Shown here: one piece after another, positions 26,731 to 35,287 of the stretch | Layout: the number at the start of each line of letters is the position of its first letter | Numbering within the stretch: the first letter of the stretch is position 1 | Source of the DNA: Arcicella rosea | GTDB lineage: Bacteria > Bacteroidota > Bacteroidia > Cytophagales > Spirosomataceae | DNA length: 64,000 bases | Direction of reading: 5' to 3' | Assembly (NCBI RefSeq): GCF_040543805.1 | Contig: NZ_JBEUMS010000001.1 | Coordinates: 682,001 to 746,000 of the forward strand | Translations under genes and position numbers: made by a program | Notes under the pieces: generated by a model | Databases searched by the model: none | Told to the model about the DNA's origin: nothing | What the model saw: only the letters and a program-made list of their open reading frames with translations

Positions 26731-27156
26731 TTATCGAAAACATAATGCTTTTTTCGCTCCTAGTATAAAATCGATGTATTCTGTAGGAACTGGACATTGC
26801 GGACCTTTGAAAGCAGTAAAATCTAATTTCGAAGGTTTGAAAGCCTCAGAAGTTAGCAATTTGGTCAATGCTTCTTCTGAGGTTTCGTCTTCATGGAAAG
26901 TAACACTTACGGTTTTTCCAATGCGGTTTACTGTGGCAGCAGTAATACCTATGTTAGCGGATAATTTGTTGGCGATGTTGATACTATCTTGAACCGATAA
27001 GTCACGGTCGAGATTAAAAACAGCTAGGGAAATTGGTTTTAAATTCAAGCGTTCAGAAAGTGGCGGTTCTTGCCAATTGGCATAAACAACAAAAGCAACG
27101 AAAAGACTTAAAATGACAATGCTTGTTACTTTGAATATTTTGGTTAGCGTTTGCAT
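26731..27156 (-). CDS. Membrane-anchored small protein, unknown function
   Basis: 141 residues with one N-terminal membrane helix (IFKVTSIVILSLFVAFVVYA), then about 110 exported residues with strand-helix alternation (ISLAVFNLDRDLSVQDSINI, VNRIGKTVSVTFHEDE) that could form a ferredoxin-like fold of the heavy-metal-associated type. It lacks that family's CxxC; two cysteines, in PQCPVP and ALCFR, are near the C-terminus. It lies 166 bases upstream of the globin gene on the same strand and may be co-expressed with it. Confidence 0.65.
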   Translation of the reverse strand: MQTLTKIFKVTSIVILSLFVAFVVYANWQEPPLSERLNLKPISLAVFNLDRDLSVQDSINIANKLSANIGITAATVNRIGKTVSVTFHEDETSEEALTKLLTSEAFKPSKLDFTAFKGPQCPVPTEYIDFILGAKKALCFR

Positions 27157-27183
27157 GGCTGAAAATATTTATTTGGAAGTTCT

Positions 27184-27215
27184 TAGATATGTTTTTCACT
27201 CAACAGACATATCTA
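27184..27215. promoter_or_regulatory. Inverted repeat before the small membrane-protein gene
   Basis: TAGATATGT (27184-27192) and ACATATCTA (27207-27215) are perfect reverse complements, 28 bases upstream of the start at 27156. A regulator site is possible; no T-run supports a terminator. Confidence 0.35.
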
Positions 27216-27270
27216 CGAAAGACATTTCATTTTGGATTGCTGGATTTGAAAAAATAACTAGAAAAATAAA

Positions 27271-27304
27271 AAACGGGGAATCTCCTCTCAGAAATTCCCC
27301 GTTT
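27271..27304 (-). terminator. Terminator after the gene at 27327
   Basis: AAACGGGGAA (27271-27280) pairs with TTCCCCGTTT (27295-27304); the minus strand continues in a T-rich run. Confidence 0.85.
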
Positions 27305-27326
27305 CGGTTAATACTTAATTGTTGTC

Positions 27327-28058
27327 TTAATATCCTTTTTCCCAGACTTCGTGTACTCTTTCGCCTGTAGCACTTTGCCCAGCATGAATCCAATCTTTGC
27401 CATTGATTACGCAGTCGTATTCAAATGAATTATTCACTTCTTTGTTTCTTTTCGAAGAAAAAGTAATTTTTTCAATATACTTCTCTTTTTTCTTGCTAAA
27501 CGTACCGCCAAAAGTTCCAAAAAACTGATGTGTATCAATATTGAAACTCGCCGACTGAAAGTGTTCTCCAGAGAATATTTTTATTGTTTTAAAAGGTCCT
27601 TTAAAAACAGTTTGCATTTTAAATGCTTTGTCTTCTTTTGCTCGTAAACGCCAAAGTGCATTTGAAAAAGGTTCTGTACTTAATTTTTCAGTGATTCGTA
27701 ACCAAGTACCAGTCAATGGACCTTGAACAACGGTTAAAGTATTTTTATCCAAAGAAAAAATATTTGCTACCGTTAAACCTACCAAAGTAGAATCTTCTGT
27801 ATTAAAATCTCTTTTGAAGGATAAAATAGTTTTTGAATCTGCTTTTAATATTTCAAAAGTACCTCCACCTGTATTGACAAAATGTTTATCATTGGTTTGA
27901 TAAGTAGCAAACATTAAATAGTTTTCAGTACAAATCAACCTTGAAGTATTGCCATTAGGGTTTACTTGTTGCCATACTCCATTGATAGACTGAGCAAACA
28001 AAACATTGCTAAGCGTTAGACAAAAACAAAAAACGAGTAATAATATTTTCCTAGTCAT
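27327..28058 (-). CDS. Secreted protein, unknown function
   Basis: 243 residues with a signal peptide (KILLLVFCFCLTLSNVLFAQ). The mature part has INGVWQQVNPNG, SRLICTENYLMFATYQ and TGTWLRITEK, a beta-rich pattern like lipocalin-type domains found in many Bacteroidota exported proteins, with a repeated outline in its second half. No catalytic motif was seen. It follows murG on the same strand after a 69-base gap but is unlikely to be a cell-wall enzyme. Confidence 0.75.
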   Translation of the reverse strand: MTRKILLLVFCFCLTLSNVLFAQSINGVWQQVNPNGNTSRLICTENYLMFATYQTNDKHFVNTGGGTFEILKADSKTILSFKRDFNTEDSTLVGLTVANIFSLDKNTLTVVQGPLTGTWLRITEKLSTEPFSNALWRLRAKEDKAFKMQTVFKGPFKTIKIFSGEHFQSASFNIDTHQFFGTFGGTFSKKKEKYIEKITFSSKRNKEVNNSFEYDCVINGKDWIHAGQSATGERVHEVWEKGY

Positions 28059-28127
28059 TGAAATGATTAAAGTATTGATAATGATTGAGTAATCAACGAA
28101 ACATTCATGGTCTTTCGCATAAATACT

Positions 28128-29228
28128 TTATTTGTTTTTCCCAATGAGTTTTAATACTTCACTAGCGATTTCTTTCGCCGCTTCTGGTTTGGCTAATTGA
28201 TGAATATTTTTGCTGAGTACTTCTTGTTTTGAAGCATCTTGCAATAAATCAATCGTTGCTTTCACTAAGCTTTCTCTGGCAGCAATATCTTTTACCAAAA
28301 TAGCAGCATCGTTATTAACCAAACTCATGGCATTCATGGTTTGATGATCTTCCGCAGCCGTTGGCAAAGGCACTAAAATAGAAGGTTTTGCCGCCAAACA
28401 TAATTCAGAAACCGATAAAGCTCCCGCTCTTGAAACGACCACATCAGCAACTGCATAAGCCAAATCCATTTCATAAATAAAATCAGAAACATAAACCTGA
28501 CCTTTGAAAACACTTGCAGTCGTTTTGGCTCTGTCGATATACAATTTACCTGTTTGCCAAACTACTTGATAACCCGCACCAACCAAATTGGTTAATCCTG
28601 CATCAATGGATTCATTGATTGTTCTAGCACCTTGGCTTCCACCAATTACTAAAACTGTCTTTTTATCAGTTTGCAAACCGAAATGTTTTAAAGCTTCATC
28701 TCGTTTTGATTTTACTTCTAAAATATCTTTTCTGACAGGATTGCCCGTCATTTTTATTTTTTCTGCATCAAAAAAAGTATCCATTCTTGGATAAGCCACA
28801 CAGATTTTTTTTGCTTTTTTCGCTAGTAATTTATTGGTAACGCCCGCATAAGAATTCTGTTCTTGAATCAAGTAAGGAACCCCCATCATAGATGCCGCTA
28901 ACAATAATGGCCCAGAAGCGTAACCTCCTACTCCTACTGCAACGTCTGGTTTAAAATCTTTAATAATACTCCTGGCTTCGCTCAGGCTTGCGATTAATTT
29001 TCTTGGAAAGCTAAGATTCGCTAATAAATTAGAACGATTGATTCCCGCAATGGGTAAACCAATAATTTGATAACCCGCTTTGGGTACTTTTTCCATTTCC
29101 ATTTTTCCTTCTGCTCCAACGAACAAAATTTCAATAGCAGGATTTATTTCCTTTAAAGCATTAGCAATAGCAATGGCGGGATAAATATGTCCGCCTGTTC
29201 CTCCACCTGAGATGATGACTTTGGTCAT
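28128..29228 (-). CDS. murG: UDP-N-acetylglucosamine transferase (lipid II synthesis)
   Basis: MurG adds GlcNAc to lipid I at the inner face of the membrane, completing the peptidoglycan precursor lipid II. The glycine-rich acceptor loop ISGGGTGGHIYPAIAIANAL, VGVGGYASGPLL and the donor-domain VLVIGGSQGARTINESI are intact, as is LCLAAKPSILVPLPTAAEDH. The length of 366 residues is normal. It follows ftsW and murD in the order of the division/cell-wall cluster; murC and ftsQ, which often come next, are absent here. Confidence 0.97.
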   Translation of the reverse strand: MTKVIISGGGTGGHIYPAIAIANALKEINPAIEILFVGAEGKMEMEKVPKAGYQIIGLPIAGINRSNLLANLSFPRKLIASLSEARSIIKDFKPDVAVGVGGYASGPLLLAASMMGVPYLIQEQNSYAGVTNKLLAKKAKKICVAYPRMDTFFDAEKIKMTGNPVRKDILEVKSKRDEALKHFGLQTDKKTVLVIGGSQGARTINESIDAGLTNLVGAGYQVVWQTGKLYIDRAKTTASVFKGQVYVSDFIYEMDLAYAVADVVVSRAGALSVSELCLAAKPSILVPLPTAAEDHQTMNAMSLVNNDAAILVKDIAARESLVKATIDLLQDASKQEVLSKNIHQLAKPEAAKEIASEVLKLIGKNK

Positions 29229-29323
29229 TTGAATGATAATTAAGCAATAAGTTTTAAGCCTTAAACTAAAAACTTATTTTGGTACTGTTAAAAACAAATA
29301 GCTGACAGCTAAGGGCTGATAGC

Positions 29324-30466
29324 TTATAAAATTGGATTTTTTACTTTATCTCTACTCACAGCAATAATAATTCCGACCATTGCACCCGTGAACAAAAGGG
29401 AGCTACCACCCATACTTAAAAGTGGTAAGTTTTGCCCCGTAACAGGCCCTAAACCAGTAGCAACGCCCATGTGTACCATTGCTTGAATCACTAAACTAAA
29501 GGTTAGTCCAGCCGAAAGTAAGCCTCCGAAGGCTCGCCCAGAACTATCCACGGCTTTCATTCCTCGATATAAAAACCAGAGATAAAGCCCCAAAACAAAT
29601 ACGCCACCAATCATTCCCCATTCTTCGATAATGATGGCATAAATAAAGTCAGATTCAGATTCTGTTAAGAAGTATCGTTGTTGACTTTTTCCTGGCCCTT
29701 TTCCTAAAACTCCACCGTTGGCGATGGCGTAAAAACTCCGTTCAATTTGATAATCGGAAGTCTGTGAAGCGTCTTTTTTCTTCGTTCCTTTTAAACCACT
29801 AGCAAAGTTGATAACACGGTTTCTGGCTGTTTCGATACGGCTACCTGTTCCGGTCATAACCAATAAAGTTGCCGTAATGAAAATACCCGCTAAAGCCAAT
29901 AGTAAATATTGGCTAGGTACTCTTCCGAAAAACATCAATAAAAAGCAAGTTGTAAATAAAAGTAAGGAAGTAGAAACGTTGGTGAGTGCAATTGCCGAAC
30001 AAACCAAAATGATTTTTACAATCATCGGTAAGATTTCATTAAAAGTATAACTCACATGTTGTCGTTTGGCTAACATTGCAGCCAAATTGGTGATTAAAGA
30101 TAATTTGGCTAAATCGGAAGGCATAAATGTTAAACCACCAACATGAATCCAACGATTGGCATGGTTAATTCCCTGTTCGAATTTATAAGCATAAATCAAG
30201 AGTACAAAAGATAGAATTACACCAGCATTGGAATACATCGCAAAACGATGGTAGTCTAGTCGATGAAAAAACCACATCGAACCCAGCCCCAACGAAACCA
30301 AAATAATATGTTTAAAGATATGATAAAAAATACCTCCACTAGCCATTACCGCTAATTTCCCAGATGCACTTGATACGACAATAATACTTATCATCGACAA
30401 AGCTGCAACGATAGTCCATATCTGATGATCGCCTTTAAGATTACTTTTTAACCAATTTGTCACCAT
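29324..30466 (-). CDS. ftsW: Peptidoglycan polymerase FtsW (SEDS family)
   Basis: 380 residues with about ten membrane helices. SEDS signatures are visible: MFYGR-like LMFFGRVPSQYL, GVLGKGPGKSQQRYFL, ESDFIYAIIIEEWG, then GQNLPLLSMGGSSLLF. FtsW polymerises lipid II glycan strands at the septum with a class B penicillin-binding protein. It lies between murD (32-base gap) and murG (95-base gap) in one transcription direction. Confidence 0.96.
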   Translation of the reverse strand: MVTNWLKSNLKGDHQIWTIVAALSMISIIVVSSASGKLAVMASGGIFYHIFKHIILVSLGLGSMWFFHRLDYHRFAMYSNAGVILSFVLLIYAYKFEQGINHANRWIHVGGLTFMPSDLAKLSLITNLAAMLAKRQHVSYTFNEILPMIVKIILVCSAIALTNVSTSLLLFTTCFLLMFFGRVPSQYLLLALAGIFITATLLVMTGTGSRIETARNRVINFASGLKGTKKKDASQTSDYQIERSFYAIANGGVLGKGPGKSQQRYFLTESESDFIYAIIIEEWGMIGGVFVLGLYLWFLYRGMKAVDSSGRAFGGLLSAGLTFSLVIQAMVHMGVATGLGPVTGQNLPLLSMGGSSLLFTGAMVGIIIAVSRDKVKNPIL

Positions 30467-30498
30467 TTTTTCAATGAATTTTTGAAATAATATTTTGT

Positions 30499-31842
30499 TT
30501 AAGCAATTGTCAATGCTGATACAGCCGCTTTGAATTGTCTTCCTCTGTCTTCGTAATTTTTGAATAAATCAAAACTAGCACAAGCAGGCGAAAGTAAAAC
30601 TACGTCACCTTCAGTGGCTACTTCTTGCCCAAGTGTAACGGCTTTCTTCATACTATCAACCGAGAAAATCAAGGGTACTTTTTTACCGAAGTAATCTAAT
30701 AATTTTTGATTATCCGTTCCCATGCAAATCAAGGCTTTTACTTTTTGTTCAACCAAGTCTTCAATTTGACTATAATCATTGCCTTTATCAACACCGCCCA
30801 TGATTAGCACAATTGGATCGTTGAAACTACCCAGTGCATAAAAAACAGAATCAACATTTGTTGCTTTTGAATCGTTGACAAATTTTACTCCTCCAACTTC
30901 TCCACAAGGTTCAAGGCGATGTTCTACACTTTTGAATGATTTTAATCCTTCTGCAATTTTATCGTTTTCAATGCCCAATACTTTTGCAACCAAAATAGCA
31001 GACATTGCATTGATGGCATTATGCGAACCTTTGATGGGCAAATCTTCTAAAGCAAATGAGAAATGATTTTCTTGATAAGTAACCTCAAGCCTTTCGTTTT
31101 GTAAACTTCCTCCTTGTGCTACTTTTTCTTGTAATGAAACTGGCAGATAATTGACTGGGAATGTCTTTTTAGCTAATTCATTTGCTAGTGCTTCACTTTC
31201 TTGATAAAAAATAAAGTTATCAGAAGGTGTCATATTTTGTAAAACTCTGAATTTAGAATCTACATAATTCTGAAATTCATAGTTATATCTATCCAAATGG
31301 TCGGGCGTGATATTGAGTAAAATAGCAACATCAGCCCTAAATTCGAAACAATTATCCAACTGAAAACTGCTAAGTTCTAATACAAAATAATCAAGTGTAT
31401 CATCAATTACTTGTTTGGCAAAACTATCGCCAATATTACCTGCCAAGCCGACATTCAGCCCTGCATTTTTCAGTAAATGATAGGTTAACAGTGTGGTCGT
31501 TGTTTTTCCGTTACTTCCTGTAATCGCAATGATTTTTGCTTTTGTATAACGTGAAGCTAATTCAATTTCTGAAATAATAGGAATTCTAAGCGATTTCAAC
31601 TTTTGAACTAAAGCAACTTTATCTGGAATTCCCGGACTTTTCACTACTTCATCAGCATCTAAAATTTGTTCTTCTGTATGTTGTCCTTCTTCAAAAGGAA
31701 TCTCATTTTGATTCAAAATTTCCTTATACTTGTCTGATAAAATACCCTTATCCGACAAAAACACCTTAAAGCCTTTTGCTTTTGCCAATAAAGCTGCACC
31801 AACGCCACTTTCACCTCCGCCCAAGATTGCGATTTTTTTCAT
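30499..31842 (-). CDS. murD: UDP-N-acetylmuramoyl-L-alanine:D-glutamate ligase
   Basis: MurD adds D-glutamate to the UDP-muramoyl-alanine precursor in the cytoplasm. The ATP loop AITGSNGKTTTTLLTYHLL, the N-terminal Rossmann segment IAILGGGESGVGAALLAK, PDHLDRY and the C-terminal VFVNDSKATNVDSVFYAL and LLSPACASFDLF blocks are present. Length 447 is normal. First gene of the murD-ftsW-murG run; mscL lies upstream with a terminator between. Confidence 0.97.
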   Translation of the reverse strand: MKKIAILGGGESGVGAALLAKAKGFKVFLSDKGILSDKYKEILNQNEIPFEEGQHTEEQILDADEVVKSPGIPDKVALVQKLKSLRIPIISEIELASRYTKAKIIAITGSNGKTTTTLLTYHLLKNAGLNVGLAGNIGDSFAKQVIDDTLDYFVLELSSFQLDNCFEFRADVAILLNITPDHLDRYNYEFQNYVDSKFRVLQNMTPSDNFIFYQESEALANELAKKTFPVNYLPVSLQEKVAQGGSLQNERLEVTYQENHFSFALEDLPIKGSHNAINAMSAILVAKVLGIENDKIAEGLKSFKSVEHRLEPCGEVGGVKFVNDSKATNVDSVFYALGSFNDPIVLIMGGVDKGNDYSQIEDLVEQKVKALICMGTDNQKLLDYFGKKVPLIFSVDSMKKAVTLGQEVATEGDVVLLSPACASFDLFKNYEDRGRQFKAAVSALTIA

Positions 31843-31920
31843 ATTCCAGAATTTGTTATGTTCTCAAAATTCAATTTGCAAAGTAATCAAAACTCTGTCC
31901 TCTTTTAATATTTTTGATGG

Positions 31921-31958
31921 AAAAAATAAAAGCCCAAAGTAATTATACTTCAGGCTTT
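31921..31958 (-). terminator. Terminator after mscL
   Basis: Stem AAAGCC (31929-31934) with GGCTTT (31953-31958) and an inner AAGT/ACTT pair; the minus strand continues TTTTATTTTTT. Confidence 0.65.
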
Positions 31959-31987
31959 GTTGAAAAATATCAAAATTTTTATACTTT

Positions 31988-32293
31988 TTATTCAGCTGTT
32001 TTGTTAGCAATTCCGGCTTTGTTGGCAGCTTTGATGATAAAAAAAATCACTAGAGCAATAATTAAAAACTGAACAGTAACTTGGATGAAATTTCCGTATT
32101 TCACTTCCGCCTTACCTACCATGACAGACAAGGTGGCAAAATTTTCGCCTCCTAATGCAATACCAATAATTGGCATCAGAATATCATCTACTAAGGAAGT
32201 AACGATTTTACCGAAAGCACCTCCGATAATTACACCAATTGCCAAGTCAAGGACATTGCCCTGGGCAATAAAACTTTTAAATTCTTTTAGCAT
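31988..32293 (-). CDS. mscL: Large-conductance mechanosensitive channel
   Basis: MscL opens at near-lytic tension as an emergency valve. The start at 32293 (MLKEFKSFIAQGNVLDLAIG) gives the canonical N-terminus; the earlier in-frame ATG adds 10 unlikely residues. First helix IGVIIGGAFGKIVTSLVDD, then DILMPIIGI, a short periplasmic loop and a second helix (VTVQFLIIALVIFFIIKAA). At 101 residues it is shorter than the usual 125-150, chiefly in the loop and the C-terminal helix bundle. Confidence 0.94.
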   Translation of the reverse strand: MLKEFKSFIAQGNVLDLAIGVIIGGAFGKIVTSLVDDILMPIIGIALGGENFATLSVMVGKAEVKYGNFIQVTVQFLIIALVIFFIIKAANKAGIANKTAE

Positions 32294-32342
32294 TGTTCTG
32301 AGTGTTTTTAGAGTAATTGACAATACTAATATGGTGAAAATC

Positions 32343-33314
32343 TTAGAAAGTATGTAAGAAACCTAAACCTAAATTTCTAGCCTGCTGAATTTTAGTGCTT
32401 AAATCGTCATCATAAAGTAAAATGAAATCAAAAGTAGCACTAAAATACTTGTTGATTTTAGCCGCAACTTTCGCATCAATTCTATTATCAATATGTCCTA
32501 AAGAGTTGGCATTGATAAAAACTTGATGACGTAATTTCAAGTTGACATTTTTAGCAATATCTTTATCAAAGTTTGATACGATTTGAATTAAGGCAAAATC
32601 ATTACGAAACTTAGAGCCTACTCGTACACCATAAGCTGGTTTCAATTCACCAGTTATTGGGTCTTTTTCTCTTACACCATTGTCTGTTACAATTGTCTGA
32701 CGAATAGCACCTGGCGATGCTACCATGCTAAAAAAAGGTTTTGGTCGCCATTCAAACCCGATAGATTCTGTAATATAAGCAGGCGATAAAAAGTTAGAAA
32801 TCTTTATATCATTGGCAGCAACGTCGCCATATTTATAACCCGAAGTAAATTGTGATTGAAAGTTGAATACTCCAACCAAAGCCCATGTAGGAGATATTTT
32901 ATGACCAACTTTTGAATCAAAAAACAAGCGGTCGATACTTTTTCTAAAACCGTTACCATTATTGAGCAAGCCATATTGCATTTGCAAATCGTTTACCCAA
33001 GTAGTTTTTGCTTTAGCGTATTCTCTTTTTGTATTAAAAAAAACGGTGAAACCTGTAGCATTTTGCCCTCCAGGGCTCCAGTTACTAAAATCAGCATTGC
33101 TGAAATTAGCACCATACTGGGTTTTCTTTTTCCAATACGAAGTATCTTTTTTTATTTCTTTAGGCTTTACTTCCTGTGGTTTGGTTTCCTGCGGTTTAAC
33201 TTCTGGTGTTTTTACTTCTTGAGGCTTTACTTCTTGACTTTTTACTTCTTGAGCAAAAATGTTCGACGAATAAAATAAGCTTACGATAAAGAAGAGAAAA
33301 TGCTGTTTCTTCAT
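32343..33314 (-). CDS. DUF3078 family protein with EVKPQ-type repeats
   Basis: 323 residues with a signal peptide (FLFFIVSLFYSSNIFAQ). Residues about 22-55 are a low-complexity run of five-residue repeats (EVKSQ, EVKPQ, EVKTP, EVKPQ, ETKPQ, EVKPK), reflected in 15-base DNA repeats near 33160-33250. The remaining part fits DUF3078: GANFSNADFSNWSPGGQNA, then strand-rich sequence to LGLGFLHTF, suggesting an outer-membrane barrel-like protein. The repeat run should be variable between strains. Function unknown. Confidence 0.85.
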   Translation of the reverse strand: MKKQHFLFFIVSLFYSSNIFAQEVKSQEVKPQEVKTPEVKPQETKPQEVKPKEIKKDTSYWKKKTQYGANFSNADFSNWSPGGQNATGFTVFFNTKREYAKAKTTWVNDLQMQYGLLNNGNGFRKSIDRLFFDSKVGHKISPTWALVGVFNFQSQFTSGYKYGDVAANDIKISNFLSPAYITESIGFEWRPKPFFSMVASPGAIRQTIVTDNGVREKDPITGELKPAYGVRVGSKFRNDFALIQIVSNFDKDIAKNVNLKLRHQVFINANSLGHIDNRIDAKVAAKINKYFSATFDFILLYDDDLSTKIQQARNLGLGFLHTF

Positions 33315-33323
33315 AATATATTT

Positions 33324-33364
33324 TTTAGTCCGTTATTTATAATTTCCACAAATAACGGACTAAA
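33324..33364 (-). terminator. Strong hairpin after guaB
   Basis: TTTAGTCCGTTATTT (33324-33338) and AAATAACGGACTAAA (33350-33364) form a perfect 15-bp stem between guaB and the DUF3078 gene. The minus strand lacks a clear T-run, so termination or mRNA protection are both possible. Confidence 0.6.
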
Positions 33365-33375
33365 GTATTTTATTC

Positions 33376-34845
33376 TTATTTGGCACTGTAGTTAGGTGCC
33401 TCTTTTGAAATGGTAATATCGTGTGGATGGCTCTCTCTTGAACCAGCCGCAGTAATTTTTACAAACTTCGCTTTTTGCATGGCTTCGATGTTTCCTGCAC
33501 CGCAGTAACCCATACCAGCTTTTAAGCCTCCAACCATTTGGTAAATGATTTCAGCTACAGCACCTTTGAACGGTACACGACCAACGATACCTTCTGGAAC
33601 TAATTTCTTAATATCATCTTCTGCATCTTGGAAGTAACGGTCTTTTGAACCATCTTCCATTGCTTCTACAGAACCCATACCACGGTAAGTTTTGAATTTA
33701 CGTCCTTCAAAAATAATCATTTCACCCGGTGCTTCGTCTGTACCAGCCAACATTGAACCAATCATAACGGTACTTGCACCGCCAGCGATTGCTTTTACAA
33801 TATCACCAGAGAAACGAATTCCACCATCAGCAATAATTGGAACGCCTAAGTCTGCAACGGCTAAAGCAGCTTCATAAACAGCAGTTAATTGTGGCATACC
33901 CACACCAGCAATGATACGAGTAGTACAAATACTTCCCGGACCAACACCTACTTTTACGGCATCAGCACCTGCTTCGGCTAAGGCTCTTGCACCTTCGCCA
34001 GTTGCTACGTTACCAACAATTACATCAAGATTTGGGAATTTTGCTTTTACTGATTTCAAAGCATCAATTACTCCTTTTGAATGTCCGTGTGCAGTATCAA
34101 TACTTACTACGTCAACACCAACTTTTACTAAAGCTTCTACTCTTTCTAATAAATCAGCAGTAACACCTACGGCAGCACCTACTCTTAAACGACCTAATGA
34201 ATCTTTAGAAGCATTTGGATGACTTCTTCTTTTCAAAATATCTTTATAAGTAATCAAACCAATTAGTGTATCATTCTTATCAATAATTGGTAATTTTTCA
34301 ATTTTATATTCTTGTAAAATGCTTTCTGCATCTTCAAGCGAAATACCTTCTTTGGCAGTAATAAGATTATTTTTGGTCATAATCTCAGTCACCAATTTGG
34401 TCAAATCTTTCTGAAAACGTAAATCTCTATTAGTAAGAATACCAATAAGTTTTCCTGCATCATTCACAACTGGAATACCTCCAATTTTGAAATCACGCAT
34501 AATGCGGTGAGCATCTCCCAAGGTTTGTCCTTCAGTAAGTGTAATTGGGTCGATAATCATTCCTGATTCCGAACGTTTTACTTTTCTTACTTGAGCAGCC
34601 TGCTGGGCAATCGTCATATTTTTATGGATAATTCCGATACCACCTTCTTGAGCCATAGCAATAGCCAACTCAGCTTCGGTAACAGTATCCATCGCAGCAG
34701 AAACAATTGGAGTATTTAAAATAATGTTACGAGTAAGTTTTGATTTCGTACTTGTATCTCGTGGAAGGACTTCAGAATAAGCGGGAAGAAGAAGCACATC
34801 ATCATATGTGAGGGCTTCGAAAAGGAACTTGGATGTATCTAACAT
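33376..34845 (-). CDS. guaB: Inosine-5'-monophosphate dehydrogenase
   Basis: GuaB oxidises IMP to XMP, the committed step to GMP, in the cytoplasm. The start MLDTSKFLFEALTYDDVLLL (ATG 34845) is typical. Two CBS domains lie at about residues 95-210, the catalytic Cys is in GPGSICTTRIIAGVG, and IIADGGIRFSGDIVKAI and YRGMGSVEAM follow. At 489 residues it has the family length. A TAACTTTG -7 box lies 33-40 bases before the start, with a 442-base spacer beyond. Confidence 0.97.
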   Translation of the reverse strand: MLDTSKFLFEALTYDDVLLLPAYSEVLPRDTSTKSKLTRNIILNTPIVSAAMDTVTEAELAIAMAQEGGIGIIHKNMTIAQQAAQVRKVKRSESGMIIDPITLTEGQTLGDAHRIMRDFKIGGIPVVNDAGKLIGILTNRDLRFQKDLTKLVTEIMTKNNLITAKEGISLEDAESILQEYKIEKLPIIDKNDTLIGLITYKDILKRRSHPNASKDSLGRLRVGAAVGVTADLLERVEALVKVGVDVVSIDTAHGHSKGVIDALKSVKAKFPNLDVIVGNVATGEGARALAEAGADAVKVGVGPGSICTTRIIAGVGMPQLTAVYEAALAVADLGVPIIADGGIRFSGDIVKAIAGGASTVMIGSMLAGTDEAPGEMIIFEGRKFKTYRGMGSVEAMEDGSKDRYFQDAEDDIKKLVPEGIVGRVPFKGAVAEIIYQMVGGLKAGMGYCGAGNIEAMQKAKFVKITAAGSRESHPHDITISKEAPNYSAK

Positions 34846-34877
34846 GGCAAATATCGTTGATATTGTTATTTGCAAGA

Positions 34878-34885
34878 CAAAGTTA
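34878..34885 (-). promoter_or_regulatory. Probable guaB -7 promoter box
   Basis: TAACTTTG on the minus strand fits the Bacteroidota consensus TAnnTTTG exactly; a weak T-rich -33 region lies about 20 bases upstream. Confidence 0.4.
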
Positions 34886-35253
34886 CTACCTTTTTTGTAC
34901 TTTTAAAAGATTCATGAAAAAATTCTTATTAAATAATTGTAAAATTCTAATTCGATGAAATTCTTGATTAATTTTTATTATGCTCTGTAAACGAAAACTT
35001 TAACTGAAGGAAAAATGTACACTTCACTACTCCAGACTTTGCTATTGCAGATTGGTACTCCAACTACATGCAGTTTTCTCAGCATTAAAAAGCCATGAAG
35101 TAAATAAAATCTATACCGCATTGTAAGGTGTTTAATTACTGAAATAAAAACGATAAAATACTTCAACAGTAAACTGGTGCTTTCAAGGCATATTTTGCCG
35201 ATTTAAATCAGTAAAGTATGATTAATCAGGACATATAGAAAAGCTTGTTTTTT

Positions 35254-35261
35254 TAATTTTG
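35254..35261 (+). promoter_or_regulatory. Probable -7 promoter box of the FGE-like gene
   Basis: TAATTTTG fits TAnnTTTG and lies 26 bases before the start at 35288; the -33 box is not evident. Confidence 0.35.
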
Positions 35262-35287
35262 AGAAACCTTAATATTTTCAAAACCTT

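Larger units (their letters stand above)
34846..35287. other. Intergenic stretch between divergent guaB and the FGE-like gene
   Basis: Contains the guaB -7 box (34878-34885) and a -7 box for the opposite gene (35254-35261). A 62-codon minus-strand frame at 34978-35166 looks like chance. Nothing else recognised. Confidence 0.5.

Noticed and set aside
34978..35166. 62-codon minus-strand frame between guaB and the FGE-like gene
   Set aside because: No protein family or start signal; it is low in glycine/alanine and sits in a promoter region.
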